Source: Luzula sylvatica (taxonomy: Eukaryota > Streptophyta > Magnoliopsida > Poales > Juncaceae). From it: a stretch of 64,000 nucleotides of DNA. The position numbers and the translations under genes are program-made. The stretch covers positions 12,999,167-13,063,166 of the forward strand of contig OX326956.1 in assembly GCA_946800325.1 (NCBI GenBank). Reading direction: 5' to 3'. Within the stretch, counting starts at the first letter, position 1, and each line of letters opens with the position of its first letter. Below are positions 8,500-20,867 of this stretch, piece by piece. The notes below the pieces were generated by a model that was not told the origin of the DNA, did no database searches, and saw nothing but the letters and a program-made list of their open reading frames with translations.

Positions 8500-11400
8500 A
8501 AAACTGGCCCTCTAAAAAATACTACTAGATATAGATGTTAAAATAAATATAAAGGCAACATTCAAAACAAATATATGATTACAATTTATAAAGAACAACT
8601 ACATGTTAAATAATTAAATGATATAAAAAAATATAAGCCAATACAAAATAATAGTTATAACTCAATATTTAATTATTTACTCATAGAAAACATTTATTTT
8701 TTTTAGAGAAAACGATACATATAATTTTCATTTTATAATGATTATAGTTTAATAATAAATTAATAAAATCAAAATATTCAAAGAACATAATGTTCTATTA
8801 GACAACTTGCAAAAATAAAAAAAACATACAAAATAATATACAATTTAGTCAAGAATAAATATATTATCAAGTAACAAGTCCAGTTCATGAAAATCTCATT
8901 TTCTATAACAACTCACCCGCATATGTTTTGAACTGTAGATAACAATTAGAAAGTATTATCAACAAATCTAATAAAATAAAACAATATTAGAATATATAAT
9001 ACATTTAAATATAAAATATATTCTAAATTGAATCCCATGAAATGCTATTCTTCTTTATCTTGGTAATTAAGTAAATAAAATTTCAAATACAATAAATTTT
9101 TTTTTATAATAAATGGAGAAGTCTCGTGTGTGCATAAAAAATGAATCTATAACCTCCCACAATAAAATTAAGGTTATAAATAAACGTATGTCTTAATATC
9201 GACATAGTCTAGCAAATATAGATGAAATTTAGGTGTCATGTGTTCTGATTGTTTAGTTTCAATATGAAACCGATAGAAAACAATGAATCGTCCACTTTTA
9301 TTTTTTTAAGTATTTTGATTAGTTAGAAAGGTGTATCATAAATTTTATTTTTTATGAATATTTGTTTTAATAAAAAAATCATATTTTCTATTTAGCATTA
9401 TTTATCATATCATTCATTGATGAATATACTTGAAAAAATACATTAAATACTCATTAATTAATAATTATTCAAAATATTTTTGGAAATGGTGTATCATAAG
9501 CATAAAAAATTTATGATAAAACTTTCCTTTGTTCAAGTGAGATATATGATACATAATTATTTTTGCCATATCGGATACCCGGATCTCAAAAATCTCCCGA
9601 TCCAAATCTGACATTAAAATTGAATATATGATCCGTATAAAAAGTTATCTGAATGCGGATATTATTTTGGATAGGTTCGAACAATATCCGACCCGTTAGA
9701 TATTCTAATATTATCTGAGCACACTTAACCAAAAATTCTGGGTTTTTAATTTGCAATTTTTAATGCTTGCAAATAATTCCAAATTCCCCCGATTCAATCA
9801 TATTTCTATAGTCGCACAAGGAGGGAATTGTTTTTTGTCCACATAAATGAAGACTTCCAGGATCGTAGTGTAATGATTCTAAATTGGAGACTAATTATGT
9901 TTCCAAATTGCAACTCATAAAAAAATGGACAATTATCATTAGTTTTTAGTTAAACTTTTCGAAAATCATAATAATTTATTTATCATTATTTTACATTATG
10001 TTTTAAATATTCTTGAAAATTCATATCATCCGAAATTAATGATTTGTACTATTATCATCGGTTAGGTTTACATTATACCAAATTTAATATATTTTTTACC
10101 ATTTCATATAAAATTACATGATCAGATATGAATGCAATGAAATATGAATAATTTATATATGAAATACTAATAATTTAATATGTAATATTATAAAATATAC
10201 AATATATATTAGTATTATTTGTAGAAATTTAATTTTAAAGACCCATCAACTATATTCATTTTAATATTATAAGACGTACTAATAATTTTTTATAATTTTT
10301 CATAATTTTAAATTGTGTAAATAAAAACCTTTTGTTTTCCCTATTTATAAAAATCGAGCGTATCGCGCTTTTGTTTGCACTACTTGATGTTTTGTAAGGG
10401 TATGCTTGATATTTCGAGAATTTTCAAGGTTAATACGAGATGCCTAAATATGTTGTACTTGTACTAATTTTAGTGTAGATTAAAAGGTATAATAATAATA
10501 ATAATAATAATTTGTTGTTTTCGATTAGAGTTCCGGACTTAAATTTGTAAAGATGAACATCTCTTTTAGTTAACTTTTTATTGAAACAATATAATAATTT
10601 AGTTTTACCTCATTCGATATTGGGCTGGAAATTTTATATACATCACAAGATTTGAATTGCCCTGTAAATGGTAATACTTAAAAGAGTGATGATATACATC
10701 TCCTTTAAAATACACTAGAATGATTGATGTGTTGGCACCGAATTAAATGTAATGGTAAACCAAAATCATTTAATTTTTTCATTCTATATAGGAAAAGAAG
10801 GGGAAAAATGATCTATCGTTTCACATATCATTAATTTATTTAATATTCTTAATAAGTTTGTTTACCACCATCTATAATTAGTCGAATTCAAATATATAAA
10901 TTTGAAAAATAACTTATTGGAATGAATTAATATACGATTTAACACGTGTTAAACGGATACACATGAATAAAACTATCATAAGAAATAAAAAAATAATTAT
11001 TTCGCAAAAATAAGTAAAATAAAAATGAAAATATTTTACTTTTAAAAAAAAACTTGGGGGGTAAGTTGCACATTTGGAACAAGTTTGGGAGGCAAAATTG
11101 TACTAATTTTTTCAATAAAGGAGTAAATATATTTTAATTATCACAAATATTCCACAATTAATATTACATTAATTAGTGTCATTGCTATAATTAATGTTTA
11201 CACAAAGTTTTAAAAAAGTACTCTAACATTTAATGAAAAAAAATACAAAAAAAATTGATGGCATTGAGAAAAAATATATGTATCTAGTATTCAATAACTT
11301 ATATTGTGTTTTGTCATCACAATCAATACATAAAAATTCAGTGTATATATCATGCAATTAATATAATAAATTTTTCTTGTATGAGTATAGAGAAGACTTG

Positions 11401-11522
11401 GTCCATTTATCTTCTTTGATTTGAAGAAACACATGGCCTATTGTCATCATAAACCAAGTCCACCAGAATTAAACAATTATGATAATGATTTGCGTAATTG
11501 CATTTATGTATAAAACAAATAT
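8500..11522. other. AT-rich intergenic DNA with repeat fragments, unit 1
   Basis: No gene is supported here. A piece at about 9572-9720 has GATACCCGGATC- and AATATCCGACC-type motifs and looks like a broken relative of the Ac-like element. An ATA/AAT run lies at about 10490-10510. The stretch 11118-11490 is the second copy of the 370-bp direct repeat first seen at 5903. The inverted block lacks most of 8960-11530, so this stretch is either an insertion in the array lineage or a loss in the other. Confidence 0.5.
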
Positions 11523-12499
11523 AATTTATCCTTCCATTCTTTCTCCGATCTCAGGTACACAACAAAATGATATTTTTCAATTTGATCCCTAAATAATAAA
11601 TATTATAATTAATTTAACACAATTATGTAATGTAGAAATCAATTCAAGAAACTTGGAGAAATGATTCAAGCGAGACCGAGAATTCATGAGCACAGTCGCT
11701 TTTTATTTATTCCTGGCCCTGATGATCCTGGTATTAATTATCGAATTATAATTATTTAAAGAAATTGCTTTTTTTGAATTTTTTATTTTAAAATAATTAA
11801 TTTATTTGTTGAATGATAAATATGGCCATCAAAGGTATTACCAAGGTCTCGGCTACCTAAATATATAACCAAAGATTTAGAAAATCTCGTACCCAATGCA
11901 ATATTTTCCACCAATCCTTGCAGGTAAATTAGTCAAATATTTTTTTTTTTGATCTATTTAATTAATTTAATTTAATTTTTGTCGCAGAATAAAATATTAC
12001 ACACAAGAAATAGTATTCTTTAGACAAGATATGCTTTATAGAATGCGTCGTTCATGTTTAATACCTCCTTCCACCGAAGAAACTAACGACCCTTTTGAGC
12101 ATGTTAGTTTTTTTTTATTACTTTATACTTTATTTATTTTTATTTTTCATATTATATTTAATTTGTATAAAAGTTAGTTGCGACGATAACACATCAAAGT
12201 CATCTTTGTCCATTGCCTTTGACGGTACAACCGGTTATTTGGAACTACGATCACGCTCTTCGTTTATATCCAACTCCCCACACGGTACTATTTTATATAT
12301 TTTTAAATTTATAATAATTTCATAAGTTAATTTTTTTTGTTATTTATTATAGATAGTATTGGGGGATAGGAGCGAGCAAAAGGCGTTTAAATACACGGGG
12401 ACTACGTGCTTCAATCCAGGTTCGTTTTCTAATGACGGGACTTTCGCGGCGTATCGACCTTGCAATAAAGAGGTCGAGCTTTCTTCTTTGGAGACTTAA
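11523..12499 (+). pseudogene. DPB2: DPB2 (DNA polymerase epsilon subunit B) 3' fragment, unit 1/2 junction
   Basis: Six exon pieces (11523-11554, 11636-11730, 11824-11923, 11988-12102, 12174-12284, 12353-12499) give 199 codons plus TAA with phases that all fit. The frame encodes [85 protein letters not shown] and DRSEQKAF. These match the C-terminal, calcineurin-like part of the polymerase B subunit, which is non-catalytic and structural in replication. The first exon starts abruptly at NLS, where homology with the inverted copy also breaks, so the N-terminal half is missing. The acceptor before the third exon reads AT instead of AG at 11822-11823. The fragment is probably not functional. Confidence 0.85.
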
Positions 12500-13083
12500 A
12501 ACGCTAAAAATATCATATATGCCCCTATTAAATATCATATGGTCCCTAAATATGTTGTACTGATTTTCGTTAATATTAAGACGTATGATAAATGTAATTT
12601 AATTGTTTATTTCTAGTGTTTCGACTTGAATTTTATTCGAATAATATATTACTTTGATTTTACCTAATTCGTCATTAGTCTGAAAAAATAATATACATAT
12701 CGAGCGTGCAAAGCACCTGACAACTTATAATGAATCTCACAAAAAGATGGAGACCAAAAGATAGCTAGATGGATAATATTTGTATTAAATTTGATAAATT
12801 ATAAATAATGGAGCATTATCAAATGTATATATAGTTCTCGTGGACTCATTGCCCCTAACTTTCTAAAAATATCGAATATGATTATATGATATATAATGGG
12901 ACAAGTACATATTCTTTAGGTTATATTTGGTTTCATCAACAATGGAGATTAAAAAAAGATGAAATGAGAAATTAGTTTCAAGCTTACGAAAACCAATATC
13001 CATATTTTGGCCCACATATCTAAATGAGTCCACTATACTATTTTTTTCAAAAAAAAGATTCATATGAAAATTTAGGACATATG

Positions 13084-13604
13084 CTATGTTACGCGGATAC
13101 TTCAAAAACGCAGAAGTATCCTGAGGATACGGGTATCCGATACGGATACAGGTACGATACGGCTCGGATACGTATCGGATACGCCATGTGGCGTATCCGA
13201 TTATTTTAATATTTATTTTTTTCGGATACGGCGGGGATACGGCAGGATACGGCTGGGATACGTTCAGGATACGGCTGGGATACTCCATTTAGGATACTTC
13301 GGCCCAATATATATTTTGGCCCATAATTTTCTTAAATAAATTATATAGGATACTTCTAGGATACTTCTAAATTAGTTATATGATACTTCTAGAATAAATT
13401 TATTATACTTTTATGATACTTGTATTATTATGTTGGTTTTATTTATTGTCATGATATTTAAATTCAAAATATTATTTAATTAATTAATTTATTTATTTAT
13501 TATATACAATATAAATATATTAAAATAATAATTATATAGCCGTATCCGTATCCGTGATTTTTTGAAAATTGCCGTACCGCCGTATCCGTATCCGTGCAAC
13601 ATAG
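13084..13604. mobile_element. 521-bp non-autonomous hAT-like element, unit 2
   Basis: This is the unit 2 copy of the element at 724, with the same ends and the GACATATG duplication at 13076-13083 and 13605-13612. It was duplicated with the unit and is not an independent insertion. Confidence 0.85.
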
Positions 13605-14394
13605 GACATATGTACTTCTTAGTCATTGGCCCAAAAAATTGTATGTTGAAGATTGTCGGTTGTTATCAAAGTTATACATCCTTAACAATACTTACCTTGG
13701 CTATACTATAATGTTTATTAAAATTAAAATAATTTAAAATTTACTAAAATTATTTAATAATATATTTACGATGTTGATAATTTTATCTTAATAAAATATC
13801 ATTTTAAAGAAATTCAAATAAATGACAAAAACATAGCAAAAAACCAAGATATTGATTTTGACTTTTAGTCTATACTACAGAATACCTGCTCATCCAAAAC
13901 AAACTCTTAGATGATAGAATTTGCAAGTCTTAAAAAGTAGAAATCATAGAAAAAACCAGTATTACAAAAATGGAACAAAAATTAAAAATAAAGAAAACTA
14001 ATATTACACAAATAAAAAAAAAATGAAAAACATAATAATTCATGAATAAAAAAATACGAGTTTATTACTTTGAAATATTTACTTGCTACATAATTATGAC
14101 AAACCAAGCAACGTATGAATGGAAACTAGCATTTATAATTTAATTATGCACACATATGCAAATGAATCAAATCAATAAAAAAAATAATAATAATATTACA
14201 AGTGATCACGAAAAAACAAATCAACAAAACTTCTGGCGTTCGATGATAATTCTAGGGCGGCTGGCTTTAGACTAGTCCTCTTCTTGTTCTGGCGCTCGAC
14301 CGATGAGTGGTTTGGGATACGACCTCTGAAGCTCGAAAGGGAAGATGAGGCTCATGGCCAAGTTCAACATTTCGAAGTTTTCAATTCAAGCCTC

Positions 14395-14739
14395 GACAAA
14401 TCATAAATTTATTCGAAACGACATTTAATCAAAACAAAGGTAATCACACATTTAAAAGTTCCGAATGGCTTTCCAACTCAAAACCCTATTTGGCATGTGA
14501 AAAATAAACAACTCCACGATGAAACTCCACGATAAAACAAACCCACAGAAAAACATAAACAACTCCACGATGAAACTCCACGTTGAAACTCCACGATAAA
14601 ACAAACCCACAGAAAAACATAAATCCCACATTTTTCACATGCCAAATTAGGATAGAGCTCGAAATACATTCTCCACTTTTAAAGATGTGATTAATTTTGT
14701 TTGGATTAAACGTATTTTACAATAAATCGTGATTTGTCA
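14395..14739. repeat. Long inverted repeat at the 3' end of gene A copy 2
   Basis: This is the unit 2 counterpart of the fold-back at 2035-2379, with both arms and the direct-repeat loop kept. Confidence 0.8.
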
Positions 14740-17460
14740 AGAAGTGACCTTGATGCGTCTGCTGACAGGTAAATGGAGATCTCCAGTTTTCTCTTTCCCT
14801 CTCGGCATCTCCATGTGTACGCGATGATGGACGGAGCCGGCTTGTGGAGATGGCCATTCTGTATGGAAATCAAACAAATGGAGATTTAGAGGTGAATGAA
14901 TGGATTTTCAGAATTTAAAAGAGAAAAATAAAAAATAAAAAAAATAATGCTTACCACGTTGATTGATAACTCGAAATCCCATGTTGATTAAACTTGCCCA
15001 CTTCACCATGATAAAAAGCGAAAGCCAAAGCACCAAAAACCGTATCTAGAATATAAATAAACAAAGGAATTAAACTAATTTCTTTTCAATAAAACTAATT
15101 TGAATTCCCTGATTAATGAATTACTTACCAATAGAGTAGCAGATTTCAGCCAGTTGCGAAGTTTGCTCCGGCCACGATGCTCTTGATTTGTCGAAACAGA
15201 AAGTGCGGAGGAGGATGCGACCAACTGGAGACCTCCATTTGTTGCTTCCTCATTCTTTTTTTCCTGAATCGCGGGTTTGTTGCGGATGATGAGGGAGTGA
15301 GCTGGCTTTGGGGGTTTGTTGCGGATGATGAGGGAGTGAGCTGGCTTTGGGGGTTTGTTGCGGATGATGACAGGGACAGGCTGAGCAAGCTGAGCCGGCT
15401 TCGCGGGTTCGTTGCGGATGAAGACAGGGACTGGCTGAGCGGGTTCGATACAGGTGAATCCCACCTGAACCATCCGCATGAAGTCTTCTGGATCCCACCC
15501 GTTCTGCTCCCTTGCATTATTCTTGAAGACAGTGTCCACGATGAATCGCTGGATGTAGATCCTACAACATTCCTTCCCTGTCATGATCTCCTCCGCCCCT
15601 TTTCCTCGTATTCTAGTCGATTCCCCAAATCTGATCATGTAAGCCCGATCATTCACGCCTCCTCCTAATTTCCTGCCGATTGTCTCTGTGATGAAATACT
15701 CCGTCTTATCGGCTCTCAGCAGGAAGAAGTGGTTATCCCAGCCCACCACATAATATACTGGGCCGCTAGATCTCTCCACGACTTGCCCAATTCCATCCCA
15801 AATCTCTTCAAAACTCATCAAACCCGTGTTTAATTCTCTCTTGAGGTAATCCGATTTGAAGGTCCCCATAAAAGACTTCGACTGGTTCGCGACCAGCTGG
15901 CAGGTACGAGCCGTCAGGGCCGTCTCGAGGTCGAAGTGCCCGTCATTAAAGTCCAACTTGTGCTCCGGACACATCCGCAACCACTCTCTCGCACCTAATT
16001 CATCAATTCCACAAAAATCTCAATTACGACTACTCAACAGGACAAATAATGGTAGATAATAAATGCAAGAATCTAAACAAATGTTGAATTTCTTGCATTT
16101 ATTATGAAAGAAATATAAACAAAACGAATTGATAAAGAGTATGTTACCTTGAATGATGAGGTCGGTGAAGGTTCGTGTGGGGAAGATCCTATCTCCATGG
16201 ACGGCCATCCAAGTGGCAAGTGTAACGGATAGGACGGAGCAGGCTCCATAACCTTGCACTTCTTCATTGAATTGGTCCAAGCCGGCAAACAGAATCTCCG
16301 CTTCCATCGTCGCTCTCTTGTCTCCGCTCACCACTTTTCTCTTCTCCCACAAAACCTGATTTCAATTTCAATTTCAATTTCAATTTCAATTTCAATTCCA
16401 ATTCATAATTAACAAAACTACAAGATTTCCTTCAAAAAAACAAATTGTAGAGGTCAAATCATACCGCTCCGCTACTGCCCGCAGAATTCGACCACTTCTC
16501 ATTCTTCTCGGCCTGCTCCGATGAAACCTGGTTTCAATTTCAATACAAAATTAACATAAGCAAAAGATTTGGTTCGAAAATTAAATTGTACAAGTCAAAT
16601 CATACCGCTGCAGTACCGCCCGCGGAATTCGACCAATTTTTATTCTTCTCGGCCTGCTCCAATGAAATCTGATTTCAATTTCAATTAAAAATTAACAAAG
16701 GCAAAATATTTGGTTCAAAAAACAAAATTGTAGAAGTCAAATCAGATTCATACCGCTGCACTACCGCCCGCGGTATTCGACCAGTCCTTAGTCTTCTCGG
16801 CCTGCTCCGATGAAACCTGATTTCAATTAAAAATTAACAACAACAACAACAACAACAACAAATGATTTCAATTTTAGAAGTCAAATCATTACAAATTATT
16901 TGCCCTCACATATTTGCATTTTACTCCTTATTATCTGATCAGCCAATTGGTTTTTGTTAGTTTGAATTTCAAACTTATCTCCTCAAATATTTACTGTTTC
17001 GGGCACGATTTTAGTAACCTAAAGTTACAATTTGGGCAAAACTTTGCATATCAAAGTTATCAGTTTAATTTATCACTGATGCAATTGGATACATTATAAA
17101 AAAAAAATGTCGCATCTTAATTTGCGTAACTTTTTGCAGCAATTTCACTATGGAAAGAATATAATTTAAAAAAATGCTGGGGTTATGGGTGTAAAGTTTC
17201 CATAAACATGATTAGCATACCGCATTTGCACAAAATCAGATTTTAACACCTTATTGATTAGCATATCTATATAACACTAATCAGATTTCACAACTGATCG
17301 GCTCAATTAACCCCCAATTCGATACACAAAAGGCAAATAAAATAAAAACAAGTACCTTGCCAACTGTTGCAGAAATCTTCACTCGTGACTTCTCCTTCTT
17401 TTCCTTCCTCTTCCTTGTCCACGAAAACAAGCATGAAACGTTGGGAAAGCATTTCGCCAT
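14737..17460 (-). CDS. Gene A copy 2: NT-C2-family C-terminal-domain protein, 526 aa
   Basis: The exons are 17460-17356, 16816-16754, 16668-16606, 16527-16465, 16355-16148, 15994-15129, 15045-14955 and 14858-14737. All splice sites and phases match copy 1, and the predicted length is the same. One visible coding change lies in the last exon (AGC to AGA near the end, Ser to Arg). Introns differ by microsatellite length. The conserved GYGACSV, DNHFFLL and YFITETIG motifs are unchanged, as are the three mini-exons and the hydrophobic exon 7. The near identity to copy 1 suggests recent duplication or gene conversion. The function is as uncertain as for copy 1. Confidence 0.85.
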
Positions 17461-17551
17461 TATTGCAGTCCTTGCGCTGAGCTCGATTAGGTATGGAAGC
17501 GTTAGAGAACGGAGAAGAGGATAATACGAGAATAATATGGTTTTCAGACAT

Positions 17552-19933
17552 GGCGAAAACGGTTGGTTCTTTCTATTCTGGGCGAACGATTATATTCTAT
17601 TGTTAGGGTTTTTGCTCGTTAGGAGCTTGTCGAAAGAAGAGAGGGAAGAAGGAAGGTTTTGCCGTGCTACTTCTTTCTGTACTATTATTATCTTTTTTCC
17701 ATGTACCAGTTTTATATATCCTGCATTTTCATTCCCGGATTTCATTTCTCGAATTTCTTTTCTCAAATTTGAACAGTTTTTGAAGAAGGCTTGAATTTGC
17801 AAAATGACATATTTGAGTACTTCGGTGTAATTGTACCATTCTAACCATTTAATTTTTATATTTTTTGTGTAATTGAATAGAGATTTTTTTGAGTAAGACA
17901 CAAAATTAGAATTCCAATTTTAAGAATGAGGCGCATATTTGCAAATTTTATTAATGCATATATTTTTTTGTAATAGTGCAATTTGCAAATCACTCTTGAA
18001 TTATTGGTGTCTGTGCCTTATTTTTTATCGTCTCCACTTTCCATTATTTGTGATTAAATAAATTACTTTTTTATATTTTTTTTTATCAATACATATTAAG
18101 TGTTATGGTTACTATCAGTATATTGATGAATTATATTTTTCATGCAAATCTAACAATTATTTGAGAATTATAAATGACTTATCACTAAGTTAAATATAAT
18201 TTAAAATATAATTTATTATAAAATTTTGAGTTATTTGCTCTATGTCCTCTTAAATATCTTATTAATAAAGGAGTAAATATATGTTAACTGTCAAAAATAT
18301 TCCACAATTAATATTACATTAATTATAGCGTGTTTACAGAAAGTTTTAAAAAAGTACTCTAACATTTACTGAAAAACAAACAAAAAAAAGTTGATGGCAT
18401 TGAGAAAAATTTATGTATATAGTATTTAATAATTTATATTGTGTTTTGTCATCACAATCAATACATACGAATTCAGTGTATATATCATGCAATTATATAA
18501 TAAATTTTACTTGTATTAGTATAGAGAAGACTTGGTCCATTTATCTTCTTTGATTTGAAGAAACACTTGGCCTATTGTCATCATAAACCAAGTCCACCAG
18601 AGTTAAATAAGTATGATAATGATTTTTTTTTTTTTTGATAAAAAAAGAGTTGGCTCATATGTCATCCATCCATTAATGTCAACGGAGATCCAATCTAGAT
18701 GATAAAATAAATATATTAAATTAAAACCATTGGAGATTCATCCACTAGTTTTTTTCCTAACGTTCTAAAACCTTTTTGTCTTGTTACATAGGTCCATGAA
18801 CCCATAACTCTTTGGAATGAAGGAACATGATATAATAATTTGTGCACACATGTCTCATTCTTAATCTGGTAATCATGTTATTATTGTAAGTTAATTTATT
18901 CAGAATTTTTATTTTGTACCTAACTTTGTGCAATCTTCTTCTGCAAAAAATCATTACATTTATTTCTACCATTGAATTATGATATATGACAATTTAGACC
19001 ATCGATCAATTATTGGTTTTTTATAATCATATTTTTTTGTACTCATTTAAGTGTTCATTATTTTACACTATATTTTAATAGTTCTTATAAATCTACATTC
19101 TACATTAAAGATGTGAATTATTATTATCGACTATAATACATGATCAAACGTGAATATAGTACAAGATGAAAAATATATATATGAATTACTAATAATTTAA
19201 TATGTAATATTACAAAACATACAACATATATTAGTGTTGTTTTTAGAAACTTAATTTTTAAAATCCACCAAATTTATTCAGATACCGAATTCGATTTAAT
19301 CGGTTTAGTTTTTCGATTTATTTGGTACAGTTTGGTTCAAAAAAAATGCAATTGTTCGGTTTATTCGGTTCAGTTCGGTTTTTGAATTCTGGAAATCAAT
19401 TATGCCGAACCCACTGTTTTCCATATTTTTTAATTTTTTTAATGTTAAAATGTAAAATATGATATAATATCTTAGAAAATTATATAATTATATTTTATAA
19501 TATATAATTATGTTTTTTGATATTCAATATATAAATATTCTAATGAATTTACTAATATTTTAAAATTATAATGTTTCTTAAATAAACCGAATAACAATAT
19601 AATTTTTCGGTTCGATTTTTAGTTGGTTCAAAACTTAAAACGGTGCGATTCATATTGAATTTTGTTCGATTCCATTTAAAAATGTTTAGGCTTATTTGAT
19701 TTGATTTGAAACGGAACCGATCGAACTAACATTCCTAGTCTCACGGGGCCTACAAATACAATTTCTCGCATATATTTCTTTGTTTTTTCAAGTACTCAAA
19801 TTTTTTGGTTAATTAGCCTATAAAACCCATTAATTATATAATAATTAGGTCTAGAGGAAATAATAATATATATATTCAATGAATAGTGGATTAAGAATTC
19901 ATTTGAGTCGGGCCCTATTGAAAAATATAATAC
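17552..19933. other. Gene A upstream region and intergenic DNA, unit 2
   Basis: This is equivalent to 5185-7566 of unit 1, with the same 370-bp repeat (from about 18270) and the CGGTT-rich repeat (about 19267-19740). No gene is supported. Confidence 0.55.
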
Positions 19934-19941
19934 TGAGTAAG

Positions 19942-20562
19942 TAGGGATGTCAATGGTGTGGATATTGCCCGAACCGACCCGAACCGTATCCCAAGAAATA
20001 TCCGGATTCGAAAAAAATATCCGGATCCGAGTGGATCCGGATATGGATCTGGTTGCTAATTTTAGGATCCGGAACCGGATTCGATATTAGGTTTTGGTGC
20101 GGGGACCGGATCCGTGTTCCGGATCCGGGTATTTTTAGGATCCGGATACTCGGAACCAGATTCGAGTATCCGGAACCGAATCCGGATACGCATATTATAT
20201 ATTATTTTTATATATTATATTTGATATTAGTTGAAAAATCATATACAAATTAATGATTTGTGAGTGATTTAAACTCACAATCGTAAAATTACGTTTAAAT
20301 ATAATCATATTTATCGTTTATGTCACAAATTATATATATTTATAGCTAAAAAGTAAGTTATGTTATGATAACATAATATTCGTTTTAATATCCGAAAGAG
20401 AACCGTATCCGTATCCGACAATATCCGAACCGTATCCGTTTATTTTCCGAACCGTATCCGGATCCGGGTAATTCCGTATCCGGATCTGTATCCGAAAAAA
20501 AATATGGATATGGATCTGGTATGACCATTATCCGAACCGGATCCGAACCATTGACACCCCTA
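19942..20562. mobile_element. 621-bp Ac/Ds-like MITE, unit 2
   Basis: This is the unit 2 copy of the element at 7575, flanked by TGAGTAAG at 19934-19941 and 20563-20570. It has the same ends and length. Confidence 0.92.
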
Positions 20563-20623
20563 TGAGTAAGCCTTTAGTAAATATAAACAAATGTTGTGCT
20601 TATTTTCAAACATTACGAACTCC

Positions 20624-20729
20624 ATGGATCTTTCTCCGTGCACTCACCAGTCTCTTACGCTCGTCGAGCCCTCCTCCGCCCACGTCACCCTCACCGTTAC
20701 TGGCGACGTTGACGATCTTGAGATTTCAT
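20624..20729 (+). pseudogene. 5' fragment of the 38-kb unknown gene, unit 2
   Basis: The sequence matches the unit 1 fragment at 8257-8362. It starts with the same ATG and breaks off at the same point into gene A upstream-like sequence (to about 20867). Confidence 0.75.
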
Positions 20730-20867
20730 TTGTACGGACACTTTACCGGAAAATCATATTCGGAACATGTAGAAGGATATATATCCTGCATTTTCATTCT
20801 TGGATTTCATTTCTCGAATTTATTTTCTTGTCTACACTATTTTCCATCCTCCAATTTTAAATTGTGA

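Larger units (their letters stand above)
1..12360. repeat. Tandem segmental duplication, unit 1 (12.36 kb)
   Basis: The sequence from base 1 recurs at 12361 and again at 24725, giving periods of 12360 and 12364 bases. Each unit holds, left to right, the last DPB2 exon, a 521-bp hAT-like element, gene A on the minus strand, AT-rich intergenic DNA, a 621-bp Ac-like element, a gene fragment and the other DPB2 fragment exons. Units 1 and 2 differ only by scattered single-base changes and small microsatellite changes, so the duplication is recent. The choice of base 1 as unit start is arbitrary, and the array may continue to the left of the window. Confidence 0.97.
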
